A DNA stretch of 64,000 bases, taken from NCBI GenBank assembly GCA_025642075.2, contig JAODUO010000052.1, forward strand, positions 452,501 through 516,500, given 5' to 3'. The DNA is from Ridgeia piscesae. Its lineage: Eukaryota > Annelida > Polychaeta > Sabellida > Siboglinidae. The notes under the pieces were generated by a model. It saw nothing but the letters and a program-made list of their open reading frames with translations. It did not search any database and had not been told where the DNA came from. The translations under genes were made by a program, and so were the position numbers. This document shows positions 12,196-24,800 of the stretch, piece by piece (positions within the stretch are counted from its first letter, which is position 1; every line of letters starts with the position of its first letter).

Positions 12196-12213
12196 ATCTC
12201 TCTCTCTCTCTTT
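12177..12213. repeat. TATTCG and TC short repeats at the junction of two convergent LINEs
   Basis: Three to four GTATTC units are followed by a (TC)n run. Hexamer tails are typical 3' ends of some LINEs. The GTATTC run fits the 3' tail of the + strand element, and the TC run (GA on the other strand) may be the tail of the - strand element. Confidence 0.6.
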
Positions 12214-14770
12214 GCTGTCCATCGTGTCCGATGATGACATCAGTGTATGGGTTCGTCCGATACGTGCGTTGCTCGTTGGTGAGAGAATAGTCCAATTTTA
12301 GATTTAAACCCTCTCCCGCAGTTGACACAGAAAATGACAGGGGCAGAAGGATCAGGAAGGCCATGGCGGAGATTGTGATCGTGTTGGGTTTTTTTGTATC
12401 TTTTTTTCAATGTGGCTTTTTCCTGTGTATATGGCCTGCCTCCACTGTTGTCGATCTTTTGCAAGGGTCTCTCGGTGGTCTACGGTGATGTGTGTAGCCT
12501 TTAGGTGTCGTTTGACTACATCTTTGTATCGCAGCCGTTGTCCACCACGAAGACGTTTCCCTTCGGTTAATTCTCCACAGAATACAGCCTTTGGTAAGCT
12601 GCTGTCATTCATACGGATGATATAGCCCGTCTCAAGACTTCAACATTTGGAATGTGATCTTTCCATGAGATCTGCAGGATTTGTCGTAGATGTCGGAGAT
12701 GCACTTTGAAGAATTTTATAAAATGGCGACGATAGAGAGTGCATGTCTCTGCTGAGTACAGTAGTGTTGGAAGCACAATTGCCTTGTACACCTTGCACTT
12801 TGTGGAGACTGAAATACCATGTTGTGACCATACACGCTTCCACAGTCCTCCAAAGGCTCCAGAGGCAGCTTGAATACGGTTGTTAATTTCCACATCAATG
12901 GTGTTATCAGATGTAACAGTGCTGCCAAGGTATGTGAAGTTCTTAACTGCTTTTAGTGGCGTGCCATAGATTTCAACATGTGGATCGATTGAGGTTTGGC
13001 CGGGTGGTGGTTGGTAGAGCGTCACAGTTTTCTTTGTGTTGATTGTAAGTCTAAACATGGTTGCAGCTTGTTCAAAAAGCTTGCATATCTCTCTGATGTC
13101 TTCTAGTGTATGGGCAACGATAGCAGCATAATCTGCAAATAGTAGCTCACGAATGCAGAGTTCTCGAATTTTTGTGCTTGCCTTTAGTCTAGCCAATTTG
13201 AATAGTTTTCCATCGGATCTAGTGCGGATGAAAACTCCTGTACTAAGATTCTCGGACACTGTAGACAGTAGTGCTGCCAGAAATAGAGTGAACAAGGTAG
13301 GTGCCAAGACACATCCTTGCTTTAGTCCATGGCTAATTTCAAAAGTATCAGTAGTTGATCCACCGATAGACACTGCTCCAGCCATACCATCGTGGAATTC
13401 CTGAATTATCTTGACAAAAGTCTCGGGACATCCATATCTCCTTAGTAAAGTCCACAAGGTTGACCTGTCCACTGTGTCAAAAGCTTTCGACAGGTCAATG
13501 AAGACCATGTAGAGGCTTTGCTGTTGTTCAACTGCTTTTTCCTGTAGTTGTCGTAAGGTGAATATCATGTCGATTGCAGAGCGTGAGCGACGAAATCCAC
13601 ATTGGCTTTCTGGGAGGAGCAATGTTCTGTAGTCTTTTCAGAAGGATTTTTGGCAGAATTTTCCCCGCAGTTGAGAGTAGCGAAATGCCTCGATAGCTTC
13701 CACAGTCATCACGGTCACCCTTTTTTGTATATTGCAATTATCAAGGCATCTTTAAATTGTTGTGGTAGTTCTTTAGCTGTCCAACAAATGTGGTAGAATT
13801 TCAGCAATTGAGCATGAAGAGCTGCACCTCCATATTTATAGATTTCAGTAGGTATGCCATCTAGTCCTGGTGTTTTTCCTGATTTCATAGATTTGATGGC
13901 AGCTAAGATTTCCTCTAATGTTGGTGGGTTTGCCATGTCTTCCTGGACTGGGTATTGATCTAGTGATGCCAATGCTTCTTCTCTAGCAGTTGCTGGGCAA
14001 TTCAGTAGGTCGCTGAAATATTCCCTCCACCTAGACACAATTGCTGGTTTCTCTGTGAGCATTTGTGAACCTTCCGCATCTCTAATCGGCGCAACAGCAG
14101 TTTTTTGTGGACCATAGACCTGCTTGATTGCAGCGAAGAATCCTTTTGAAGAATTTCCATCAGCTAGCTGTTGTATTTCATCAGCTTTATTGTCCCACCA
14201 GGCATTTTGAATTGTTCGTAGCTTTTTTGCAGTTTAGATTTTGCTTGCGTGTAGCGCAGTTTTCGGTTTCTTGTCTGTTGGGACAAAAATGCAAAATGCT
14301 TTCCTCAAGCAGTGATAAAATCTCAGCATCATTTTCATCAAACCAATCCTGGTGTTTCCTGGAAATTTGGCCAAGATGTGAAATCATCTCCAACTCTTGC
14401 ATTGAAATCTCCAAGTATGATTATTTTATCTGTAGGTGGAATCTTTTGGAGCGTTTGACCCAGTAGTTCACAGAATTCTTCCTTTGTTTGATCCGGATTC
14501 GTCATAGTTGGTTCATAAGCACTGATAATGGTTGCATAGCGGGTTTTCGCTATTGATATTCTGAGAGTGATGAGACGTTCTGATATACCAGTTGGTAGCA
14601 TAGTTAGTTGTTTAACAAGCTTATTGGCAATCGCAAAACCAACTCCAGCCTCTCTCCTTATACCAAGCTCTTTCCCTATCCAGAAGAAAGTGTAGTTGTT
14701 TTCTTGTAACGAACCTTGTCCTTCGAGACGAGTTTCTTGGAGGGCAGCTATGTCTATGTTATAGATATAA
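12214..14770 (-). pseudogene. Decayed non-LTR retrotransposon: endonuclease, RT and C-terminal zinc finger
   Basis: Read leftward. The AP-endonuclease part (about 14765-14300) shows IAALQETRLEGQG, ISAYEPTMTNPDQ and IILGDFNARVGDD. A linker with a deletion follows (about 14300-14060). The RT part begins with KSMKSGKTPGLDGIPTEIYK (about 13890), then GSYRGISLLSTAGKILPK, FIDLSKAFDTVDRSTLW and GLKQGCVLAPTLF. The expected FADD reads FADY (13128-13139), so a catalytic Asp is lost. Later come NFTYLGSTVTSD, LLYSAETCTLYRRH and the distal ELTEGKRLRGGQRLRYKD. A C2H2-type finger, CVNCGRGFKSKIGLFSH, lies near 12310. There are frameshifts near 13730 and 13620 and a deletion plus frameshift near 12620. Missing N-terminal endonuclease sequence indicates 5' truncation. 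Confidence 0.88.
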
Positions 14771-15180
14771 TAACATTCGTATCTTTAAAATGGTGAGGAC
14801 ATTGGCGGCTTTAGAACACCTGATATAGTGCTGCCGCGTAGCGACCATTACTGGTATTACTTCTATAAATATCATCAAGTTTACCCATTGGACATTGGGA
14901 ATCTAGATACTGTTGTGAAATTAAATAATGTTTCGTTTTCTTTAATTCGTGATAGTTATGGTCTGTGTATACTCTTACAGATGTTAGTAAATATCTTCTC
15001 ACATTTCGTAATAATGAACAGTAACACGATATGTAAATATGGTGAACCAAGGGAAGCGCCCTAAAGTAGGTCAGCGAATGCTAATGAGGTGAGAAACAGC
15101 TTCGCTGTAGCTCGCCGGCCCATGCCAGTGTAAACATCGATGTTGTGAGATAAAGACCGAGAGAGAGAGAGCAGTAATTT
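14771..15180. other. No recognisable gene; short GA run
   Basis: Unique-looking sequence between the LINE and the TESK 5' region. A small GAGAGAGAGAGA run lies at about 15160-15172. Confidence 0.5.
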
Positions 15181-15620
15181 CGTTAAGATGACGTGATAAG
15201 ATGGGGCTTCATGCGAAACACACTGATTGCAACTTAGTAACATGACTGTTCTACACGGATTGGCGACGTAAAACAAAATGGACTTCTGCGGCGGTGAGAC
15301 TCGGTTGAAACCGAGTTGAAGCAAACAAGTCGGCGGCAGACATTCTACACTTGTGTTTCGTACCGCAGGACGCTTCGCAACTCGTAATTCGGCTTCCGGG
15401 TTTGTACACCGACCACACTGTCACTGACGACGGATTTGAAGCGTCATTTGGTAAATTTGCCATCAACGTCAACTGACTCATTATACGCCGGCCTCCTTAG
15501 TTCGTTTTCTAACTGCATCGATTGGTTTTATCGGCAGTTTTAGGAGACGGGCCGACGCATCTCTCAAGATGTGATCTGACCGCCCGTCCACGGACAGGCA
15601 CCGGAAGTCTCACACGCAGA
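15181..15620 (+). promoter_or_regulatory. Putative TESK promoter / 5' untranslated region
   Basis: Sequence upstream of the first coding exon becomes richer in CpG from about 15270, as expected for a TATA-less promoter. The TESK frame is closed upstream by an in-frame TAA at 15510-15512. A start-stop uORF, ATGTGA, lies at 15569-15574, 46 bases before the chosen ATG. A weak acceptor-like TTTTATCGGCAG ends at 15537, so an additional non-coding upstream exon is possible. The transcription start cannot be located from sequence alone. Confidence 0.4.
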
Positions 15621-15821
15621 ATGTCTCCATCCCCTCCTATGTTGTCATTGCCAGCACGGGAGCCATCGGAAGCACTAACAGCGAAGATCAGCAATGGTCG
15701 AAGACGGCGATGTTCGTCTATCTCATGCCAGGCACTTCTGCATGCAGTGTCCAGTCTGTATCGACTGGACGACTTCAGTCAAGAGAGTCTTGGCACGGGG
15801 TTCTTCTCCGAAGTCTACAAG
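15621..15821 (+). CDS. TESK: TESK exon 1: N-terminus and Gly-rich loop
   Basis: Encodes residues 1-67. It has a basic patch (NGRRRRCSS), then [20 protein letters not shown], which matches the RLDDF...GFFSEV start of TESK kinase domains. It ends in phase 0 at AAG|GTAAGC. The frame extends upstream to the TAA at 15510 but has no earlier ATG, so Met at 15621 is taken as the start. Confidence 0.9.
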
Positions 15822-18800
15822 GTAAGCAGAACACTGGTTCAGAATGTGTTGGATGGTGTAAGATAACCAAGTGGGCAAGTTGCTATAAGTATAAATCGGA
15901 CTCACTTCATGTTTTGAAATGTTTGGTTTGAAACACTTCAAAACGTAAAGTTCAGGAAGATCTAAAAATGTACCCCGTCACCTTGGCTTGGTCCCTGGCC
16001 TTGGCCTTAAAACTAGCCGAAGACCAGGAGGCCACATAAACCCATCCATGTTGCCTTCTCATAGCTAAACAACCAAATAGTAGGAAAATTCTAAGCATGA
16101 GAGAAACAGTTGAAGACCACTGCCACTTGTTTGTATTTGCTGAAAGCAAGAATGCATCTGTCACTGAAGATGAACTTGTTGACAATTTCAGATAATTAAT
16201 ATCATATTTTTGGTTATTATTATATTTCACAACTACCTTCTTTTGATTGAAGATTTTGAATTGGGGGAGTGATCAGTGGCATTTAGAAGAAAAAAAAGCC
16301 AGTAGTGCAATTTGGTGGAGTCACGTAGGGAGTGTAGATAGGGAGGGAAGAGGCTAGAGGGGTATTTATTGGACAAATTGATCACTGCCTCCAAAAAAGA
16401 CCTGCAGTCAGTGCAGTTTTGCCTTTGTTCTGTTATTATAAAAATGAAGTCATTTCAGATACTGGTCAAGTGTTCACAATGTTCCAAAATGTGTGAAGTG
16501 TTGAATACAGCTTAACCACAACAATTGTGGTTTTGTGTGAATAGTCTACATAATCAAATACTCAGGTACAAACAAAAAGAGTATACAAACCATAATGGGC
16601 ATCTTTGATGGCTGTGACATACAACCTGCATGTCAGCGTTAGCTGTATAATACATCTTTATATGGCAACCCTGATACCCTTTGAAATGCATTTGTATAGC
16701 ATGACAGGACTTTGAGTGGTACAACAGTTGCATTGTATTTGGGCATATCTGGGTATAATGTGCATGTACGCTTTTTTTTCTTAATTCAATCTGGTGTCGT
16801 GTGATGTCTATTTCAGCTGGTATGGAATGCCAGTCCGAAATTAGTATTCAAAATGTTAAAGGAAAAAAGGAAGGTTGATGTGTGTATGTATCAAAGTACT
16901 ACACAGTCATAACATTTTACTTTTAGCAGCATAAATGCACAGTTTGTTTTTATAGTTAACCTAAAACCTGGCTTAATGATGCTGTTATGTTTTATAAGGC
17001 ATACAGCAAGTGAAGTGTGTGTGTGTTATGGGTTTTCCTGTTATGTGTTTTCCTGTCTACACGTTTGTCAACGATGGAGCCATTTCATAGACACTGGGCA
17101 CACATAATCCAGAACACACATCACTGAATTCCTTTCATAGACTAAGTACAATCTTTTATAGTTTCTGTATGTGGGGAAGGCTTTCATGAATGTGGCCTAT
17201 GCACATTACTCAATGACTCTGAATTATTGTTGAATTTAACCTCATATTATGAAGTTAGCCAGTTTCACCTGGTTTATTATAATTTGCTAATCTGTTTTTT
17301 GGTTTTATTCATGAAATGTTATTTTACAGGGTACTTTATTATAATATTTTGTTTCGGTTGTGGTTATACAGTTTCACCTGGTTTATTATAATTAACTTAA
17401 AAAAATGGTTTTATTCATGAAATGTTATTTTACTGGGTACTTTATTAGTATACTTTTGTTTCAGTTATGGTTATACAGTTTCACCTGGTGTATTACAATA
17501 TGCTAAAGATTTTTTTTTTTGTGTGTGAAATATTATTTTACATGATTCTTCTACTTTGTAGGAATATTTTGTTTCAATTATGGTTATACATTCTAAACAT
17601 TTTGCTGGGGTGTTTATGCAAAAGGTCAGTGGAGAAACATGACCGTCTGTGATTGGATGACAAGATGCCATGTGACTCCTTTTCACAGTTGTCAACACCC
17701 TGTATCTTATGTCTTCTGCACATCAAAGCCATGACATTAGAGCAACAATTGTGGAATAAAGCACACTGTATTGCCAGTGTTCAACATCCTGCCTATGTAC
17801 AATAGACCCTCCTCGAGGCTTCAAGTGAATGTTCTGTCAGACTCTCAGTATCACTATCAACCCCAGGCAACATGTCTGTGTTGGGCTCTTTCTGTTCTAA
17901 CTGGAGGTGTTTAATATCTCACTTTCACCTGTAGTTAGGCTGTCCAGTCACACCTTAGCACCTTGCTCTTTAATGAGGCTCTGAGTCATGACCCTCTCAG
18001 CAACTGCTTAGTAATTGAGTTGTTCTGCATTCCCCTGCCTTGAGCCATTCACAGTGCAATCAGATGTCATCCTGTTCTGCCAATGTTCACTTCTGAATCA
18101 CTAGTTGAATGAGTGAGTGTTAAGGTGAATACCTTCTCATGCAGTTAGGTTGACTTCTGGAGTGTGTTCTTTGTTAAATTGCTCCATTGATTGCTTCATT
18201 AGTGTGTATTGAAGTAGCAGTTTGACAGGCCAAATTACCATTAGACATTGTTACATCATGCCAAAGTAATTGCATTTCTTGCTGTTGATGTCACTCTTAG
18301 TACTCATTAAGCCTGGCCACTTAAGGCTAGGCAAGGACTCCTTGATGTAAATTGTGACATTGGAGTTGAAAGAATCAGACTAACTGATTTACTTGTAAAT
18401 TATTGGCAGACGCAAACTGTTAAGCAGGCACGGACAGAATGAGGAGAGTTGTGCCTGTCGACTAATGACTCTTTGAGATATTTTTATATGGTTCATATAG
18501 GGCAGAGAATCCTTGAACAGCATGGAATTTCATTAGTTAATGATCAAGGCATTGAAAGCATTACATTTAATAAATGGCATAGAAATGCATGATATTCAAA
18601 GTTTACAGAAATATAATGGCAGACAGACACCAAAACATTTTCTCTGTGGAAGCAAACCCCCTCCCGCTTGGGTACAAGATTAAAAAATATCCAAATGTAA
18701 CTTTGTGTCAACATGCTACCTCTGGTTTGTTCCATTTTGGGGCTGAACATGTGTGTTTCATTTAACCATTGTGCTCAACTGCAAGTTGTTTTGGGCATGG

Positions 18801-21800
18801 ATCTTTTAACAGAAGCACTATCGTACAAACCTTGCTGAGGTATAAAAGTGAGCTATCTACTCACACAAACTTCACTTAGCACTATCAGTATTTAGACATT
18901 CCATTCAGTCACGTAGGGAAAGTGGTCAGTACACAAGGTATTTAAGGGATGCCTGGAATGGGGAGTGGTTGAAGATGAGGTTAATCACACATTAAAGGCT
19001 GAAAGATGACTAGATTAAATCTAGTGGCTTGTGCAAGTTGTCAGTGGATTACCACCACTGAAGCCTGATCAGATTACCTCTGTAATATTGGTATTTAGGC
19101 AGTGGTGTTTACTTTTCTTACAGAGGAGTTTGTTTACTATCCTGTTGGTCAGCAGATGAACTTGACCTGGTCATTCTGATACTGATGTGTCCTGAGTTCT
19201 CCCTGGTTACCCCAGGTATACAGCGTACACCTGGAACAACTTTCTCACACTCCTCAAGCTGTTGTGTCTAATGACCACCAACTGCTCACTATGTCAAACT
19301 GACCCAGTTGCTCTGTCCATCCAGGCAGGTGTGTGCACAAATTACACCGGTCAACAAAAGCTGGCTGTCTTCAGGACACCTCTACCATTCATAACATTCA
19401 CGCCACGGTGATATGCTTTCCTTGTTTAAATACCATATTTCTGATTTATGAATACAGAGTCAATATTTTCCGAAATGGTCATTAGATTGTCCATTGTCAG
19501 TGAGATAGTTTCCAGGTCAACGCAGTCGCTTTATCTTTATGGCCACCTGGGAAGGCGTGGACTTATATAATGCACACATTTCTTTGTTTATATACGCATT
19601 ATTATATTGCCATTGATTTCCAGTCACTCGAGGTCGGCAGCTAAGTCGAGGCATGAATCGTTGCATGTATAATTCGCCGTCTTGCGATAGGAAGCGCGGC
19701 TGAAGTGCCAAGTCACTTGCAGCTGCTGTTCCCAGGGCGCCTGCTTAAATACCAAAAGGCACGGAAAATGATTTGTATGCAAAATATGCTTATGTCGTCT
19801 CCTGACATCAGATGCTCAGACTGAAGTTTGCATCATCATCTGTGGAATGTCTCAGTCCGGGACAGCACTGGAATCTGTGGAGGGGAAACGGGGCGCTTGG
19901 CTCAGGAACATTGTGTAGGAACTAGGAACCAAGGGGTTCAGGAAAATAAAATTCTTCCATCATTTCAAGAGGCCATGATTGCTGCATTTGTAACAGCAAG
20001 GTAGAAAAAGCATAGATAAAATATTAATTTTTTTTTGGCAAATGTTATGTTATTATAATAAAGAATAACTTGTCTACTGTGCCATATGGCTGACATCAAC
20101 ATAATAAACATGTACTTCTGGAACTAGAAGACACATATTCATTAGTCATTGGTGTACATATTTATAATAATTAAGTTAGCTTTAAAGAGATCCGAAGATT
20201 ATTCCCATATGAACAGTATTCACCAGTGGTTATAAACTTAGTACAATGCTGTCGATGGTGGCACTATAGACTTGTAGTTGGGATCAGTCCACTGTGACTT
20301 GAGATAATAAAATGTTTCCCATACCAACCCTGAACACTGTCTTTGTAGTGATGTATTTGTAGAGCTGTGCCAGTTTGTCAGTGTTCTAACAGTGTGGAGT
20401 GCTCCATTGTTACATCTACAGACTGTGACAAAGTGCGTCTTGATATATAGGTGCCAGGTATATAGGGTCCAGTCCTCACGTTGACAGAAGGGACGACTAA
20501 ACACACACACATTTGGGACAGAAACCACAGAGCGACTCAACCATACACTAATGTTTTGTGGAAAGTCAACGGTTATTGTCATGGGTGTCACAATGGGGTC
20601 TTTTTTCTAGTTCTGTCTTTTGGATATTTTGGCAAGTTGCCAGCTGCAGTGTCTTGTAGGTAATTATAGTGACACAGGTAGGTAAGTTGTCAGTCACCCT
20701 GTCCTTTCATCCACTGGCCACCCCCTGGCTTCTGGTCCTAGCAGTTGCTGTAATCACTTGAGACATTGACTAAGTGTCACCCTCAATCCTTGCACATTCC
20801 TTGGCGCCTCCAGGTATTTCTTAAAGAGTCAGTCGCATCCCTGGATTCTTCTCAGATGACAGTTTGGCCAACAGAGACATTTAAAAGTAGCATTTTCATA
20901 AAAGTGTCATTCTGGCCCACGGGAACATCCTACATTTTCTATAAAAAATGATAGAGTAAGAGTACGACAGTTTATTACAAAGTAGCATTAAAATAAAGTA
21001 TCAGTCAATCCCAGTGCCACTGGGTCTTGTTTTTTATTTCTTGTCACTGGGTCTTTCTCCACAGTCCACAGCTATCGCTAGTTTGCTACTCTCTGTGTAT
21101 AACTTAGAATGAGAATGGAATATGACTTCCAAATAGCAACACTGGTCGACTTCCCCATCGTAATCAAATTTCAATGAATGCTGGTTTTATATTTTCTGCA
21201 CCACAATTTCACATTGAATATAACATAATATGCTAAGTTGTAAGTGACCTTATGTATTTGTGATTGTATTATATTGTGTGGATTGCTAAAAAGCACAGCG
21301 AGTATTCCTGCTTTTGGACAACTGCCAACTTTCCCATGATTTAGCAGTGATGATTAGAACTGGTTCATTGTTGCATAATTGTCATCTAGGTGCAGTTAGT
21401 TGGCTGGATAATGTTATATAAACTCTGCTTCGATGTTGGACTCATACCAGACATTTTTAATGTCAGGCAGCTGCAAAAAACATGTAATTTTTATCATCGG
21501 ATCAGCTGAACTGGTTAGCCCCTATTAGGAAAATGTTTTTTGTCAGTGGTTCGCATTCAGAGTCGTGAAAAATTGCAGATTTTATTTACTACATATAAAG
21601 TTTGAAATTTTGTGGATCTTTATGTACATGTCATCAGCTTTGAATCTTCATTGTGCAATATGCAGACTGAAGTGTGACGTGTGTGTGTGGTGTCATCTTG
21701 TCTGTTAAATGTTGAGTCACTTTCTCTATATCGGTGTCCTCACATGTAGCTCCAAACAATTGACCCCCCCCCATTTTAGACCACCACTTTACTAGGGAAA

Positions 21801-24800
21801 CAGGATGTACAGATATACATACAACAATAGCGTGTCATACAGATTGGGTGTCACACACACAGTGCGTACATTGTCACACAGGTAATGATGTATGTATATG
21901 TCTTGGTGTATGTTCACATCTGTAGGCAAGTCCAGCTCAGTGACAAAATTAACTTAACAGTTGAAAGAAGTAGTGAAGTTACCAGAAGACACAAGACACA
22001 TGATTGACTCTGGTGGTGACATCTGTTGGTCCTTGACACATGTCTGGTGCTGGTCACACATGGTGTGGCACATGTTTTATGTGCATATTACCATCAGTGT
22101 AGGTGTGAGTAAGACAACTCCCACCTGTGACCTCCTGCGTATGACCTCTCACCTGTGACCTCTCCGTCTCACACCTGTGACGACTTATTAACATCTGTTC
22201 ACATAGTTGATGGCACACATAAAGTTCTGACAATGCAATTCAATTATTATTTAATTAATATTAAATTTACTTAACATAATCACACACCAAAGTCCTTTGT
22301 GTCGTTGTTGTGGCGTTTCGGACCTTACCCCATTGACATTTCATAAATGGCATTAAATCACATTCTAATTAAATAAAAAATATTAAATAATATGTATGGG
22401 TTGTTAATGTGTCACAGTCCAGCTTGGCACCAGTGATGCTGTTGTAAGCAGTGTGTGTGTGTTTTGTTGTCAAACAAGTGAAGGCGTGTGGGGTTGGTTG
22501 GTGGGTGGGTTGGTGGGTGCTACACTCTCCGCTGTCTTCACTGATATAGTGCACAGCTGAAATAGTTTGTTTAGATGACTGACCAGTGACCAGTGCAGTG
22601 GTTGACCGCTGGTCTACATCTGCCTCCAGGTTGGCTAATAAAAATACTTCACCTGGGGTTCACATTCAGTGCTGATTGACTGGGACCGTAAATCTCCACC
22701 CACCAAATGTTAGGGGGGTCTAAGTGCAGATACACCACAGAATACACTAAAGAATGGTAGTGTATTGTACATTAACAATCTTTATAGCACTGCCAGTACT
22801 GGTGGTAGTGTGTATATCACTCACAAATGCAGGTTTTTCTCAATGTTACGGTTCAGTAATACACATTTTATGTTTATGAATACATCATGTGACTTGGTGT
22901 AGGTTTTATCTACAGACACACATTGTAGTGATTGTATTCACAGAGCATGACATGGTTCTGTCACTTTTTATCGTATGTATGTTTACCCTTAAAGCCATTA
23001 ATCTGTTTTTAGACACACATGGTGTGTAAATCTGATGTAACGTCTGGGTGAAGAAAGTGTTTGAAGATCGCCAGACATGATTCATTATGATAGCCCATAA
23101 ATGATACATAGGATTCAAGGTGTATGTGCGAGAATGAGAAGAATGTTGCCAACTGTTGTTCTTGCGTGTTTTTGTATTGTAAATGACACTGATGATGGCT
23201 AGGTTTATTTGGCCCACTGTTTGTTTGGCAGGCAGGCAGACGTCTACAAATTGGATTGTTGATTTTTGTCAGTGCAGTTGACCTGTTGAGTTGGTGAGTC
23301 AGTGAAGACAGGGTTCGTGTGCCCTTGACCGAGTTCACAAAACACAATCACTCATAGTGGTCAGAGTGGTTTGTTAAACAACTTGTGTTGGCAGTTGGTG
23401 TTAGTTTAACAGCCGCACTTGGCTCTAACATAGATAAGTTGATTCTTCTTCCTGATCATCGCTCACTTTACGATAGGGACGCCAGTTGCCCTCAAGAATA
23501 ATGCAGTCTTCAGTGCCTCAAGATTCTCTTACATCTTGTTGTTTAACGGGTGTCATCTGACATAATATGTGCTTCCTGAAGCCATCCTATAGTGAGTGGG
23601 CACTGGGCACTGGGCACTGGGCACTGGTGCAGCAGGTCATCAGGCCATTTTTATAGGAGCTCATCTCAGACTGGTTAATTTTCAGTTTGTTAGACAAATG
23701 CGCATACATTTTGTTGTGTCCTGTTTGAAGTTAGGACATTCCTGCCTGGGCATGTTATTTTGGGTGACAGGGAAATGTCTCATCTTCCAAAAGGGAACAT
23801 TTTGCATGTGATGGTAACATGGGTCCTGGCAATGACCGTCCTGACATGTGACCCAAGTGTTCTGGGTCTTTCAGACAAGTTCATAGTTAAACTCTGTCTC
23901 CCATAACACAGGAATGTGCAGCCAAATATGTTTAAAACATTGACAGGTCACAGGTGCTGATGTACTTGTGATATTTTGCAACATGACAACTGGAAATGAA
24001 AACAATATAGGAATCAGGAATCACCTTATACCATATTGAAAACAGACACAGGAAGTTTAATTTTAGACATGACAAGTACCAGTTTCTAACAATGTTGTGG
24101 CTGAAAATATAGAAAAACAAGGAGATCCCCAAACTTACAAACTACATATGCTTTGAGATTGGTTTCTCTGCCTGATGTACATAACAGAGAGGACTTTCTG
24201 CCTTTTGCCACAATGTCATTCCCATCTGATAGATGTTATTTCAACTAACAGTCTAATTTGGCCGTTTGGACCCTAATGTTTTTAGAAAGCCTGCGTTTAC
24301 ACCATTATTGTAGCTTGCGTCTTGCTAGCATTTGCTAGAAGATTAAATAAGCAGGATAATATGTCACTGATATTTGTATAATGTGCGTCTACAAGTCACC
24401 TTCTATATGTAAACTGTTTATTTTGTCAGCCGTGAAACATACTGCAGATACAATGGAACCTGCTTATAGTAAACTTCAGAAATACAGCTGTACTTGAATG
24501 TCCACATTTAGTTCTCAGCTGAATTTTACCTTTTTATTTTCCATCGAGGATGCTATTCCAGTGTTTTATTGTCATTTCCCAGCACATGAAATTAAATGAG
24601 CTAAAACAGTTTCTTGTTTTATGCACTTTTCGGGCTTGTTGATGATGGATTTAAGCTTCGCAGTGTAATAAAATGTGCTCCTGTTTGTGGCAGTCGACTT
24701 GTAGCTAGAAGTTGTGTGTCAGGCAAGATTATGTTTACCAGGTTGCTTTACCTACCAAACTGGGCAAAACATATAATACAACTAAACCTGAAGTATGTAA

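Noticed and set aside
15522..15620. TESK start upstream of Met 15621
   Set aside because: The extra 33 codons begin with TTG and contain no ATG; no evidence for non-AUG initiation.
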